From Anaerolineales bacterium UBA2029 (GTDB lineage: Bacteria; Chloroflexota; Anaerolineae; Aggregatilineales; Aggregatilineaceae), in the NCBI GenBank assembly GCA_002332795.1, contig DDBP01000223.1:1-12160 (forward strand): a stretch of DNA of 12,160 bases, written 5' to 3'. Each line of letters opens with the position of its first letter. Position 1 is the stretch's first letter. Below, piece by piece: positions 5,818 to 11,919 of this stretch. Position numbers and translations under genes: made by a program. Under the pieces are notes generated by a model, which worked only from the letters and a program-made list of their open reading frames with translations, had not been told where the DNA came from and ran no database searches.

Positions 5818-6840
5818 ATGCGTCAGGTATGGATCAGCAAGGCCGGCCCGCCCGAAGTGTTGCAGGTGCGCCATGCGCCGGAGCCGCAGCCCGGCCCTGG
5901 GCAGGTGCGCGTGGTGGTCGAAGCGATCGGCGTCAACTTCGCCGACATCGTCGGGCGGCTGGGCGTCTACGCGGACGCGCCGCGCATCCCCTTCGTGCCG
6001 GGTTTCGAGGTGGCCGGGCGCATTGATGCGGTCGGCGCGGGCGTAGACCCGGCCCGCGTGGGCCAGGACGTGCTGGCGTTGACGCGCTTCGGCGGTTACA
6101 GCGAGCTGATCTGCGTGCCCGCGGCTCACGCCCTGCCGCGCCCGCCGACGCTCACCGTCGAGCAGGCGGCGGCGTTCCCCGTCGCCGCGCTGACGGCTTA
6201 CGCGGCGCTGGAAGCACTGGCCCGCGTGCGGTCGGGCGACCGCGTGCTCGTTCACGCGGCGGCGGGCGGCGTGGGGTTGATGGCGGTGGACATCGCCCGC
6301 CTGCACGGCGCGACTGTCTTCGGCACGGCGTCGGCGGCCAAGCACGACTTTCTGCGCGAACGGGGCGTGCAGCACCCCATTGACTACCGGCAAACCGACT
6401 TCGTGCGCGAGGTGCTGCGCCTGACAGAGGGGGTGGGGGTAGATATTGCCCTGGATTCCATCGGCGGGCGCTCGTGGATGCGTAGCTACCGGGCGCTGGC
6501 CCCCGCGGGTCGCCTGGTGATCTGCGGGGTGACGGCGCTTGCGCCCGGCCTGCGCCGGTCGTGGTGGGGGCTGCTGAAGTTCGCGCTGGGCGTGCCCTGG
6601 CTGTCGCTCAACCCGGTGCGCCTGGCCAACGATACGCGCGGCGTGCTGGGCGTCAACCTGGGGCGGCTGTGGAAGCACGAAGCGCTGTTGCGGGCCTGGG
6701 CCGAACAGGTGCTGGCCTATCAGCAGGCGGGGCACCTGCGCGTGCACGTAGACCGCGTCTTCCCGCTGGAGGAAGCCGCAGCCGCACACCGCTACATTCA
6801 GGAGCGGCGCAACGTGGGCAAGGTGGTGCTCCGACCGTAG
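5818..6840 (+). CDS. Quinone oxidoreductase-like MDR family protein
   Basis: A 340-residue medium-chain dehydrogenase/reductase of the quinone oxidoreductase (zeta-crystallin/VAT1-like) branch, expected to use NADPH to reduce quinones, enones or similar electrophiles in the cytosol. The N-terminal GroES-like half shows the usual GVNFADIVGRLG (38-49) and PGFEVAG (61-67). The Rossmann half carries the dinucleotide loop AAAGGVG (147-153), followed by VFGTASAAKHDFLRERG (167-183). The structural-zinc cysteine cluster of alcohol dehydrogenases is absent, as in this branch. The C-terminus LEEAAAAHRYIQERRNVGKVVL (318-338) is the standard family ending. AAGGAG (5804-5809) lies 8 bases before the ATG. 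It is monocistronic, diverging from the helicase operon and converging on the receiver gene with only 8 bases between the stops and no terminator visible. The substrate cannot be read from sequence. Confidence 0.88.
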   Translation: MRQVWISKAGPPEVLQVRHAPEPQPGPGQVRVVVEAIGVNFADIVGRLGVYADAPRIPFVPGFEVAGRIDAVGAGVDPARVGQDVLALTRFGGYSELICVPAAHALPRPPTLTVEQAAAFPVAALTAYAALEALARVRSGDRVLVHAAAGGVGLMAVDIARLHGATVFGTASAAKHDFLRERGVQHPIDYRQTDFVREVLRLTEGVGVDIALDSIGGRSWMRSYRALAPAGRLVICGVTALAPGLRRSWWGLLKFALGVPWLSLNPVRLANDTRGVLGVNLGRLWKHEALLRAWAEQVLAYQQAGHLRVHVDRVFPLEEAAAAHRYIQERRNVGKVVLRP

Positions 6841-6848
6841 GGCAGTCG

Positions 6849-7214
6849 TCAGCCCGCAGGCGTCAACAGGCTGTTCACCCGTTCGGCGAGAAACCTCATC
6901 TCAATCGGCTTCTGCAAGACCTCGGCCACATTGAGATCGGCTACCTGCGCCTGTGCGGTCGGCAGGGCGGACACCACCAGCACGGGGATGTCGCGCAAGT
7001 CGGGCGTCTGCCGGATGTGTTCCAGCACGGCTTCGCCTGGAGCCAGGGGCATCATCAGGTCCAGGATGATCAGGTCGGGGCGGTAGGCGTTGATCTGATA
7101 GAGCGCCTCGATCCCGTTGGCTGCCGTGTAGACCTGATGGCCGTGTTTCTCCAGGAACAGCCGCATCATGCGCGACAGTTCGAAATCGTCCTCGATGATC
7201 AGCAAAGTGCCCAT
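6849..7214 (-). CDS. Stand-alone response regulator receiver (CheY-like)
   Basis: A 121-residue protein made only of a receiver domain, with no DNA-binding or enzymatic output. The acidic pocket is E8-D9-D10, the phospho-accepting aspartate is D52 in LDLMMP, the switch serine is S82 in VVSA and the conserved lysine is K102 in LQKP. All needed for phosphorylation by a histidine kinase are present, so it is probably a functional diffusible phospho-relay or single-domain regulator. No kinase is in the window, so the partner is unknown. The ATG at 7214 has only a weak ribosome site (GGTGAT directly upstream) but yields the expected start of beta strand 1. Its promoter-like elements are at 7285-7256. 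It ends 8 bases from the convergent oxidoreductase gene. Confidence 0.9.
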   Translation of the reverse strand: MGTLLIIEDDFELSRMMRLFLEKHGHQVYTAANGIEALYQINAYRPDLIILDLMMPLAPGEAVLEHIRQTPDLRDIPVLVVSALPTAQAQVADLNVAEVLQKPIEMRFLAERVNSLLTPAG

Positions 7215-7255
7215 ATCACCAACCCCATAGATCCAATCCTACCCCCGCCGCTCTC

Positions 7256-7285
7256 ATTGTATGCCAACTGCCAGTCTGCTGGCAA
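7256..7285 (-). promoter_or_regulatory. Promoter and possible operator of the receiver gene
   Basis: On the minus strand, TTGCCA (7285-7280) and TACAAT (7261-7256) are separated by 18 bases, each 5 of 6 to consensus. A perfect inverted repeat TGCCAG-TCTG-CTGGCA (7269-7284) overlaps the -35 and spacer, where a bound repressor would block polymerase. The start would fall near 7249, a leader of about 35 nt. Confidence 0.5.
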
Positions 7286-7327
7286 GCTTTCTTAGGAGCG
7301 GGGGGCGCATTTCCGGTTTGGGGCAGG

Positions 7328-7420
7328 ACTCACCGCAGAGAGCACAGAGGCCGCAGAGACAGGCGCAGAGTGCCTGGCTTTTCTCTCCTCCGCGTTCTGC
7401 GCGTCTCCGCGGTTCATCTT
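7328..7420. repeat. Inverted dispersed repeat of CGCAGAG / CTCTGCG type
   Basis: The left half is built of CACCGCAGAG, CACAGAGG, CCGCAGAGAC and GCGCAGAG units. The right half has their complements (CTCTCCTCCGCG, TTCTGCGCG, TCTCCGCGGTTCA). Together they form a long imperfect inverted repeat in the spacer between the permease stop and the receiver promoter. From general knowledge, sequences of this ACCGCAGAGACGCAGAG type occur as dispersed intergenic repeats in Chloroflexota and several other phyla. It could fold into a terminator-like structure for the permease transcript. Confidence 0.6.
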
Positions 7421-7450
7421 TCTGCGGTTCATCCTTTGCCGCGGCGTGTG

Positions 7451-8368
7451 TCAGGCCGACGCCGCCCGCAGCGTCCAGCGCCAGACCAGGGCAATGAGCG
7501 CCTCGCGCAGGGCCAGGGTGATCGTCACCGCCAGCGCCGCCCAGCCCAGCGATAGCTCGGCCAGATAGGCAGGGATAGGGCCGAGCAGCGTCAGGGTGAT
7601 CACGCGCTCCTGCAAAGTCGCTGCCTGGGCGGGTTGCAGCGTCAACACTACCGCCGCCAGGCTCACGTCCAGCAGCCAGAACACAAAGGCGGCGGCGTTG
7701 GCCCCCGGCACCGCCACACGCACCGTGCGCGTCCCGGCGCTGACGGCCAGGGCCGCCGTCGCCATCAGGGTAAACTGCTGGGCGCGGTCGAGCAGGTAAA
7801 AGCAACCTCCCGCAGCCATGACCAGCAGGCCCACTCCACAGGCCTGGTAAGGCGACAGATCGGTCAGGGCAGGCCAGGGGGTATGCTCGATCAGGCTCAG
7901 GCTGAGCAGGGCGGCTGCCAGCGCCGCGATCAGGACGGCGTCGCGGGCCAGGAGCAGGGCCACCCGCAGCGACCACAACGCGCCGCGTGCCTTGCTGAGC
8001 ACCAGCGTAGCTGTGTCGAAAGGGGTGGTGCGCAGAGTGTCCCAGGTGCCCCCTTCGCGCTCGCGGACGATGGTCGGGCCGAGCGCCACACCCAGTGGCA
8101 CCGACCACGTCACCAGCGACGCCAGCACCATTACCAGCAGCGATAGTCCGCCCGTCAGGCAGCGCGTCGCCAGCGGCAGGGGCGCGCGCAGGGCCACCAG
8201 CACGGCTACCAGCGCCAGCACGCCCGCCGATGGCATCATGCTCCTGCCGATCAGTTGCAGAGCCACGCGCCAGGGCGGCAGGTGTGTCGCTTCGCGCAGG
8301 AAGACCGGCACCGCGCCGTCCGGCTCGCGGAAAGGATTCAGACGGGTGAATAGCTCCCAGGAACGCAT
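7451..8368 (-). CDS. ABC-2-like membrane permease, orphan
   Basis: A 305-residue integral membrane protein. An N-terminal cytoplasmic stretch (1-40) precedes six or more hydrophobic segments, at about 45-62, 68-90, 137-160, 176-193, 224-244 and 273-297. Between the second and third lies PTIVREREGGTWDTLRTTP (98-116), the coupling-helix-like motif typical of ABC-2 exporter permeases (ER-x-x-GTW-x-x-L-x-x-TP). That makes an ABC exporter subunit the best call. No ATPase gene lies in the window. The ATG at 8368 is chosen because the open frame upstream is not hydrophobic or conserved-looking and would run through the plus-strand promoter; the ribosome site is weak. A TATAAC -10-like element lies at 8419-8414. 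Substrate unknown. Confidence 0.75.
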   Translation of the reverse strand: MRSWELFTRLNPFREPDGAVPVFLREATHLPPWRVALQLIGRSMMPSAGVLALVAVLVALRAPLPLATRCLTGGLSLLVMVLASLVTWSVPLGVALGPTIVREREGGTWDTLRTTPFDTATLVLSKARGALWSLRVALLLARDAVLIAALAAALLSLSLIEHTPWPALTDLSPYQACGVGLLVMAAGGCFYLLDRAQQFTLMATAALAVSAGTRTVRVAVPGANAAAFVFWLLDVSLAAVVLTLQPAQAATLQERVITLTLLGPIPAYLAELSLGWAALAVTITLALREALIALVWRWTLRAASA

Positions 8369-8445
8369 GGCTTGCTCATCGGCAACAGGCTGTCTGCAGC
8401 GCATCTGTGTTGAGTTATACGACAAAATGCGCGCGCCTGCCCCTC

Positions 8446-8475
8446 TCGACAACGCCCTGCACTTTTTCGTATACT
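8446..8475 (+). promoter_or_regulatory. Promoter of the first kinase-like gene
   Basis: TCGACA (8446-8451) and TATACT (8470-8475) are separated by 18 bases, each 5 of 6 to the sigma-70 consensus. Transcription would start near 8482, giving an unusually long leader of about 150 nt before the ATG at 8634. Confidence 0.6.
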
Positions 8476-8481
8476 GAAAGA

Positions 8482-8633
8482 AAGCGCTGTGCAGGTGATT
8501 CTGTCGCCGGGCAGCGCTGGCGGGGACAAGACTCATAGCGGAATCACTGTGCCCAGGGGTGCTGCGCAGCGCCAGGCCCCGCCAGTGGTTCCGCTGTGTG
8601 TTTTTGGGGCAGCGCAAGCGCAGGAGGTGCGAG
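8482..8633 (+). promoter_or_regulatory. Structured leader with mutually exclusive stems (attenuator or riboswitch-like)
   Basis: Three stems can be seen. P1 pairs AGCGCTG (8483-8489) with CAGCGCT (8512-8518). Stem A pairs CGCTGGCGGGG (8515-8525) with CCCCGCCAGTG (8577-8587), with one G-U pair. Stem B pairs CATAGCGGAATCACTG (8534-8549) with CAGTGGTTCCGCTGTG (8583-8598), 16 bp with two G-U pairs, and is followed by TGTTTTT. Stem A's 3' arm overlaps stem B's at 8583-8587, so the two cannot coexist; P1 also overlaps stem A at 8515-8518. Between stem B's arms sits a further hairpin (GGTGCT / AGCGCC, 8558-8572). This is the layout of a terminator/antiterminator switch. AGGAGG (8622-8627) follows, 6 bases before the ATG. 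The ligand or signal is unknown. Confidence 0.5.
8534..8605 (+). terminator. Intrinsic terminator-like hairpin inside the leader
   Basis: The 16-bp stem B (arms 8534-8549 and 8583-8598) is followed after two bases by five Ts (8601-8605), 29 bases upstream of the kinase start. A terminator before rather than after a gene is the sign of attenuation. Confidence is limited because the loop is long (33 nt, itself structured) and the U-tract short. Confidence 0.45.
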
Positions 8634-9299
8634 ATGGCTGTGATCACCATTTCCCGTCAGGTGGGGAGCGGGGGCGACGAGATCGCCGCGCGAGTCTGCG
8701 AGCGTCTCGGCTACCGCTACTTCGACAAACAGGCCATGCTGGATGCGGCCAGGGGCGCGGGTCTGTGTGAAGCCGAGGTCGTGGACTTCTCCGAAGAGCG
8801 CTATGAGGTGCAGGATTTCCTGTCGCGGATTCTGCGCAGCCGCCCGCGTGCGGTGCGTCAGGTGCTCATCCGCGAGGAAATGCACGGCCCTGTAGATACA
8901 CTCACTGCCCGCGAACTCGACGAGGAGCGCTGCGTCGAGCTGGTGCGGCTGGCGGTGCGCCATGCCTACGAGCAGGGCGACATGGTCATCGTCGGGCGGG
9001 CCGGGCAGGCGATCCTGCGCGGGTTGCCGGGGGTGCTGCACGTGCGCATCATTGCGCCGCTGGAGGAGCGCATCCGCCGCCTGCGGGAGCAGGGTATCAG
9101 CGGCATCAGCGAGATCAAGCTGACCATTGCCGAGCGCGACCGGGCCAGCGCCGCTTATCTCAAGCGCTTCTTCGGCATCTCCTGGGACGACCCGGCGCTC
9201 TATCATCTGGTGCTCAACACGGGCCTGCTCGATTACGACCTGGCCGCCGAAATCGTCGTGCACGCTGCGCAACACTTACCTCTGGCTGCCAACGTGTGA
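8634..9299 (+). CDS. Cytidylate kinase-like family protein, first copy
   Basis: A 221-residue cytosolic protein of the cytidylate kinase-like family (related to Cmk, P-loop NMP kinases). The N-terminus MAVITISRQVGSGGDEIA holds the family's modified P-loop (GSGGDEIA, 11-18), followed by YRYFDKQ (27-33), an Asp-rich helix (DFSEERYEVQDF, 51-62), a strand VIVGRAGQAIL (about 118-128) and a lid-like segment AERDRASAAYLKRFFG. The C-terminal WDDPALYHLVLNTG is the usual nucleotide-kinase ending. The P-loop lacks the lysine of true kinases, so catalysis and substrate are uncertain. AGGAGG sits 6 bases before ATG 8634; the frame stays open upstream to an ATG at 8559, but that part lies within the structured leader. 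A paralogue of the same length follows 166 bases later. Confidence 0.85.
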   Translation: MAVITISRQVGSGGDEIAARVCERLGYRYFDKQAMLDAARGAGLCEAEVVDFSEERYEVQDFLSRILRSRPRAVRQVLIREEMHGPVDTLTARELDEERCVELVRLAVRHAYEQGDMVIVGRAGQAILRGLPGVLHVRIIAPLEERIRRLREQGISGISEIKLTIAERDRASAAYLKRFFGISWDDPALYHLVLNTGLLDYDLAAEIVVHAAQHLPLAANV

Positions 9300-9307
9300 A
9301 GACGGGC

Positions 9308-9341
9308 GGGGCGGGGACAGGCGGACGGAAGTCCCCGCTCC
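9308..9341 (+). terminator. GC-rich hairpin after the first kinase
   Basis: GCGGGGAC (9311-9318) and GTCCCCGC (9331-9338) are perfect complements around a 12-base loop; the stem can extend by about three pairs on the outside. It begins 9 bases past the stop codon. No T-run follows, so efficient termination is uncertain, but a separate promoter for the second copy fits. Confidence 0.4.
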
Positions 9342-9407
9342 CACCCTCAGTTGGCGCTGACACGGACTTTGTGCACAGCGGCCATTTCGGCGCGGCGAGC
9401 GATGCGG

Positions 9408-9413
9408 TACAAT
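9408..9413 (+). promoter_or_regulatory. -10 element of the second kinase-like gene
   Basis: TACAAT lies 52 bases before the ATG at 9466, with a weak TTTCGG (9385-9390) 17 bases upstream as the only -35 candidate. It suggests the second paralogue can be transcribed independently of the first and of its leader. Confidence 0.35.
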
Positions 9414-9465
9414 GCGGGTAGTATATAGCCCGCAGGTTCGCGTGCGGCTCGGCGAGGAACAGGGC

Positions 9466-10131
9466 ATGGCCGTTGTCACTATTTCGCGTCAGCTTGGCAG
9501 TGGGGGCGAGCAGATCGCCCGTCGGGTGTGCGAACTGCTTCATTACCGCTATTTCGACAAACAACTGATCCTCGAAGCTGCCAGCGAAGTCGGGCTGGCC
9601 CGCGATCACGTGGTGGACTATTCCGAAGACCGCTACGAACTGCAGAACTTCCTGGCGCGTCTGTTCCGGCCAGGACCGCGCCCAGTCAAGCGCGTATCCG
9701 TGCGCACCGAGGATTCTTCCGGGCGGGTGCAGCTCACCGCCGAGACCATTGACGAAGCGCAGTACGTCGAGCTGATCAAGACGGCTATCCGCGCTGCTGC
9801 CGCGCAGGGGGACATCGTCATCGTGGGGCGGGGTGGGCAGGCCGTCTTACAGGACATGCCCGATGTGCTGCACGTGCGGGTGATCGCGCCAGATGGCACG
9901 CGCATCGCCCGCCTGCAACAGCAGGAAGGGCTGAGCATCGAAGCCGCTCAGCAGAAGATCGCCCGGCAGGATCGCGCCACTGCTGAGTACCTGGGGCGCT
10001 TCTTCGGCATTCGCTGGGACGATTCCACGCTCTATCACCTGGTGATCAACACCGGCAAGATCAGCCTCGAGGGCGCGGCGCAACTGATCGTAGATGCGCT
10101 GGTGCAGTTGCGCGCCTATCCCATGCCCTGA
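9466..10131 (+). CDS. Cytidylate kinase-like family protein, second copy
   Basis: A 221-residue paralogue of the preceding protein, exactly the same length and roughly half identical along its length, so a tandem duplication is likely. It shares the modified P-loop (GSGGEQIA, 11-18), YRYFDKQ, VVDYSEDRYELQNF, IVIVGRGGQAVL, a lid segment with QDRATAEYLGRFFG and WDDSTLYHLVINTG. The middle region (about 68-95) and the segment before the lid differ most, perhaps reflecting different substrates. Again the P-loop has no lysine. The ATG at 9466 is chosen because it aligns with the first copy's start and has GAGGAA (9454-9459) upstream; the open frame extends 18 codons further back but that stretch overlaps the -10 element. 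A 10-bp inverted repeat lies about 75 bases after the stop. Confidence 0.86.
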   Translation: MAVVTISRQLGSGGEQIARRVCELLHYRYFDKQLILEAASEVGLARDHVVDYSEDRYELQNFLARLFRPGPRPVKRVSVRTEDSSGRVQLTAETIDEAQYVELIKTAIRAAAAQGDIVIVGRGGQAVLQDMPDVLHVRVIAPDGTRIARLQQQEGLSIEAAQQKIARQDRATAEYLGRFFGIRWDDSTLYHLVINTGKISLEGAAQLIVDALVQLRAYPMP

Positions 10132-10205
10132 GGGCGTTCGCGCGCACCTGTTGGGCTGTCATCTTCCGCCATTCAGCCTGTTTCAAGAAAACCTGGTGAA
10201 TCCTA

Positions 10206-10251
10206 CGCCCCCCAAGCGCCCAGTCTACGGCTGCTACGCTATTGGGGGGCG
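10206..10251. terminator. 10-bp perfect hairpin between second kinase and SH3b gene
   Basis: CGCCCCCCAA (10206-10215) and TTGGGGGGCG (10242-10251) are perfect complements; an inner GCG/CGC can extend the stem past a two-base bulge. It begins 75 bases after the kinase stop and ends 5 bases before the next gene's -35. No U-tract follows. It may end or stabilise the kinase transcript, or be a palindrome affecting the adjacent promoter. Confidence 0.4.
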
Positions 10252-10256
10252 GTCCA

Positions 10257-10285
10257 TTGAGTCACATCCGAACTTGCCTTACACT
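10257..10285 (+). promoter_or_regulatory. Promoter of the SH3b/LysM gene
   Basis: TTGAGT (10257-10262) and TACACT (10280-10285) are spaced by the ideal 17 bases; each is 4 of 6 to consensus. Transcription would start near 10292, leaving a leader of about 43 nt. Confidence 0.5.
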
Positions 10286-10334
10286 GAGAGTAACGCAAGC
10301 GATCGCCTCTGGGAAAGAGCAAGGGAGAGGGAGC

Positions 10335-11066
10335 ATGTCTCGGTACCGTTGGTTGAGCTTGATCATCGTCGTCGCGCTGGTGGGGGTGAGCCTGGGCATA
10401 GCGGCCACGGCTTCCGCGCAAGCTCCGACGGCCACCGTCAATACCGGCGCGCTGAATATTCGCAGCGGCCCCGGTATCAGCTATGGCGTGGTGTTTTCGG
10501 TCTACCGCGGCACGCTGCTGACACTGCTGGCGCGCAACGCCGACGCCTCGTGGGTGAAAGTGCGGCTGGACAACGGCATCGAGGGCTGGGTCAACAGCCG
10601 TTACATCGCCACCGCCTATCCACTCTATAGCCTGCCGCTGGAAGGCACGGGCGGGCCAGTGGGCATCACCGCCACGGTGACTTCCTACGCGCTGAACGTG
10701 CGCAGCGGCCCCGGCATCGGCTATGCGCGGATCGTCTCCATCCCGCGCGGCACGCTGATGACGTTGCTGGGGCGCACCGCCGACTCGTCGTGGGTGAAGG
10801 TGTTGCTGGCCAGCGGCGTGCAGGGCTGGGTGAATAGCGGTTATATCGCGCCGTCCGCACCGCTCACGTCGCTGCCAGTGGAAGGGGTGGTCGTGCCGCC
10901 GCCGCAACCGCCGCCCACTACCTATCGCACGCACGTCGTGCAACCGGGGGAAAACCTGTTCCGCATCGCGCTGCGCTATGGCGTGAGCATGTGGGACATC
11001 GCCCGGCTGAACAATATCCTCAATCTGCGCCTGATCTACGCCGGACAGGTGCTGCTGATCCCCTGA
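10335..11066 (+). CDS. Secreted protein with two SH3b domains and a C-terminal LysM
   Basis: A 243-residue exported protein likely to bind the cell wall or another envelope glycan. A signal peptide (1-30) has a basic start, a hydrophobic core and an AQA cleavage site before PTATV. Two bacterial SH3 domains follow, about 33-93 and 111-173, each with the family's LN(I/V)RSGPG, SWVKV and GWVN-S-YI signatures. A proline-rich linker (187-195) leads to a LysM domain (about 197-243; HVVQPGENLFRIALRYGVS...AGQVLLIP), which binds N-acetylglucosamine-containing polymers. No catalytic domain is present, so a structural or targeting role is likelier than hydrolysis. The ATG at 10335 is chosen because the signal peptide starts there and AAGGGAG lies 7 bases upstream, although the frame stays open further back. 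It has its own promoter and a strong terminator at 11084-11120, so it is a single-gene unit. Confidence 0.9.
   Translation: MSRYRWLSLIIVVALVGVSLGIAATASAQAPTATVNTGALNIRSGPGISYGVVFSVYRGTLLTLLARNADASWVKVRLDNGIEGWVNSRYIATAYPLYSLPLEGTGGPVGITATVTSYALNVRSGPGIGYARIVSIPRGTLMTLLGRTADSSWVKVLLASGVQGWVNSGYIAPSAPLTSLPVEGVVVPPPQPPPTTYRTHVVQPGENLFRIALRYGVSMWDIARLNNILNLRLIYAGQVLLIP
10434..10853 (+). repeat. Internal 240-base duplication encoding the two SH3b domains
   Basis: The segments around 10434-10613 and 10674-10853 are direct repeats offset by 240 bases (80 codons), seen clearly at the shared CGCAGCGGCCCCGG core and in the proteins LNIRSGPG and LNVRSGPG. Nucleotide identity remains high in places, pointing to a fairly recent or conserved domain duplication. 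Confidence 0.7.
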
Positions 11067-11083
11067 TGGTCTGACACGCCCTG

Positions 11084-11120
11084 GCCCTCGCTGGCGATCC
11101 TGCTGGCGGGGGCTTTTTTT
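11084..11120 (+). terminator. Intrinsic terminator of the SH3b/LysM gene
   Basis: GCCCTCGC (11084-11091) pairs with GCGGGGGC (11106-11113) with one G-U pair, followed immediately by seven Ts (11114-11120). It starts 17 bases past the stop codon. This is the clearest intrinsic terminator in the window. Confidence 0.85.
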
Positions 11121-11142
11121 CTTCATCCCCATGACGAGCAGG

Positions 11143-11153
11143 TGTGCTATACT
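11143..11153 (+). promoter_or_regulatory. Extended -10 promoter of the TauE/SafE-type gene
   Basis: TATACT (11148-11153) is preceded by TGC (11145-11147), giving the extended -10 form TGnTATAAT. No good -35 lies at the right spacing, which fits an extended -10 promoter. The start would be near 11160, a leader of about 34 nt. Confidence 0.5.
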
Positions 11154-11193
11154 GCGCCACGTTGCGAGGGACCTGCACAGGGGAGCGGGCGAA

Positions 11194-11919
11194 ATGTCTC
11201 AACCGGTCATGGTGGCACTGGCGGCATTGCTGGTCGGCCTGGTGAAGGGCGGGCTGGGGCCAGCGCCGGGCGCGTTGCTGGTGCCTCTGCTCAGCACGAC
11301 CATGCCGGTGACCGACGCGGTCGGCGTGACGCTGCCCATGCTAATGGTTGGCGACTGGTTCGCGCTGCCCGTCTACTGGCGCAAATGGGACGGGCAGGCG
11401 TTGCGCCTGATGCTGCCCGCCGCGGTGATCGGCGTGGGGATGGGCGTGGCCCTGCTGACGACGTTGCCCGATGACGCGCTGCGGCACGTACTGGGTGCGT
11501 TCACCCTGATCGTCGCACTCTACAAACTCGGCAGCGATACGCTGCAGTCGCTGACCTATCGTCCGCGCGCCTGGCACGGCTGGCTGGCCGGCTGGGGATC
11601 GGGCTTTGGGTCGGCGTTGGCCAATGCGGGCGCGCCGCCGGTCACCGCCTATCTGCTGTTGCGCGGCACTGCGCCCACCGCTTTCATCGCCACTACGGTG
11701 GCTTTCTTCCTGGTAGTGAATCTGCTCAAGCTGCCCATCTTCATCGTCACCGACGTGCTGGATGGCTCGACGCTGGCCCGCACGCTGTGGGCCTTGCCGC
11801 TCATTCCGCTGGGCGTATGGCTGGGCAAAGAGCTGGTGCAGCGCATCAATCAGCGCAAATTCGAATGGCTGATGCTGATCCTGCTGTTCTGGATCGGTAG
11901 CTCGTTGCTGGTGGGGTGA
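11194..11919 (+). CDS. TauE/SafE-type membrane permease
   Basis: A 241-residue inner-membrane protein of the TauE/SafE (DUF81) type, a family linked to export or uptake of sulfonates, sulfite and other anions. Hydrophobic segments lie at about 3-33, 42-60, 70-92, 98-112, 128-157, 161-187, 195-212 and 224-240, matching the family's seven or eight helices and usual 240-270 length. The N-terminal VGLVKGGLGPAPGALLVPLLS and central WGSGFGSALANAGAPPVTAYL show the two glycine-rich repeats of the family's halves. ATG 11194 is chosen because AGGGGAG lies 8 bases upstream and the first helix begins right after it; the frame open further upstream is hydrophilic and covers the promoter. The substrate is not readable from sequence or from neighbours. 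The stop codon TGA (11917-11919) overlaps the first unit of the heptamer array. Confidence 0.85.
   Translation: MSQPVMVALAALLVGLVKGGLGPAPGALLVPLLSTTMPVTDAVGVTLPMLMVGDWFALPVYWRKWDGQALRLMLPAAVIGVGMGVALLTTLPDDALRHVLGAFTLIVALYKLGSDTLQSLTYRPRAWHGWLAGWGSGFGSALANAGAPPVTAYLLLRGTAPTAFIATTVAFFLVVNLLKLPIFIVTDVLDGSTLARTLWALPLIPLGVWLGKELVQRINQRKFEWLMLILLFWIGSSLLVG

Noticed and set aside
7254..8108. Minus-strand open frame overlapping the permease in another frame
   Set aside because: Arg/Pro/Gly-rich with no hydrophobic segments and running through the dispersed repeat; the permease frame has clear membrane helices and an ABC-2 motif.
8544..9275. Minus-strand 243-residue open frame opposite the first kinase-like gene
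   Set aside because: Antisense shadow; it has a counterpart opposite the second paralogue, as expected if both are mirror images of conserved genes.
10239..11132. Minus-strand 297-residue open frame opposite the SH3b/LysM gene
   Set aside because: Antisense of a repeated coding sequence, which explains its internal repeats; it would also cross the plus-strand terminator.
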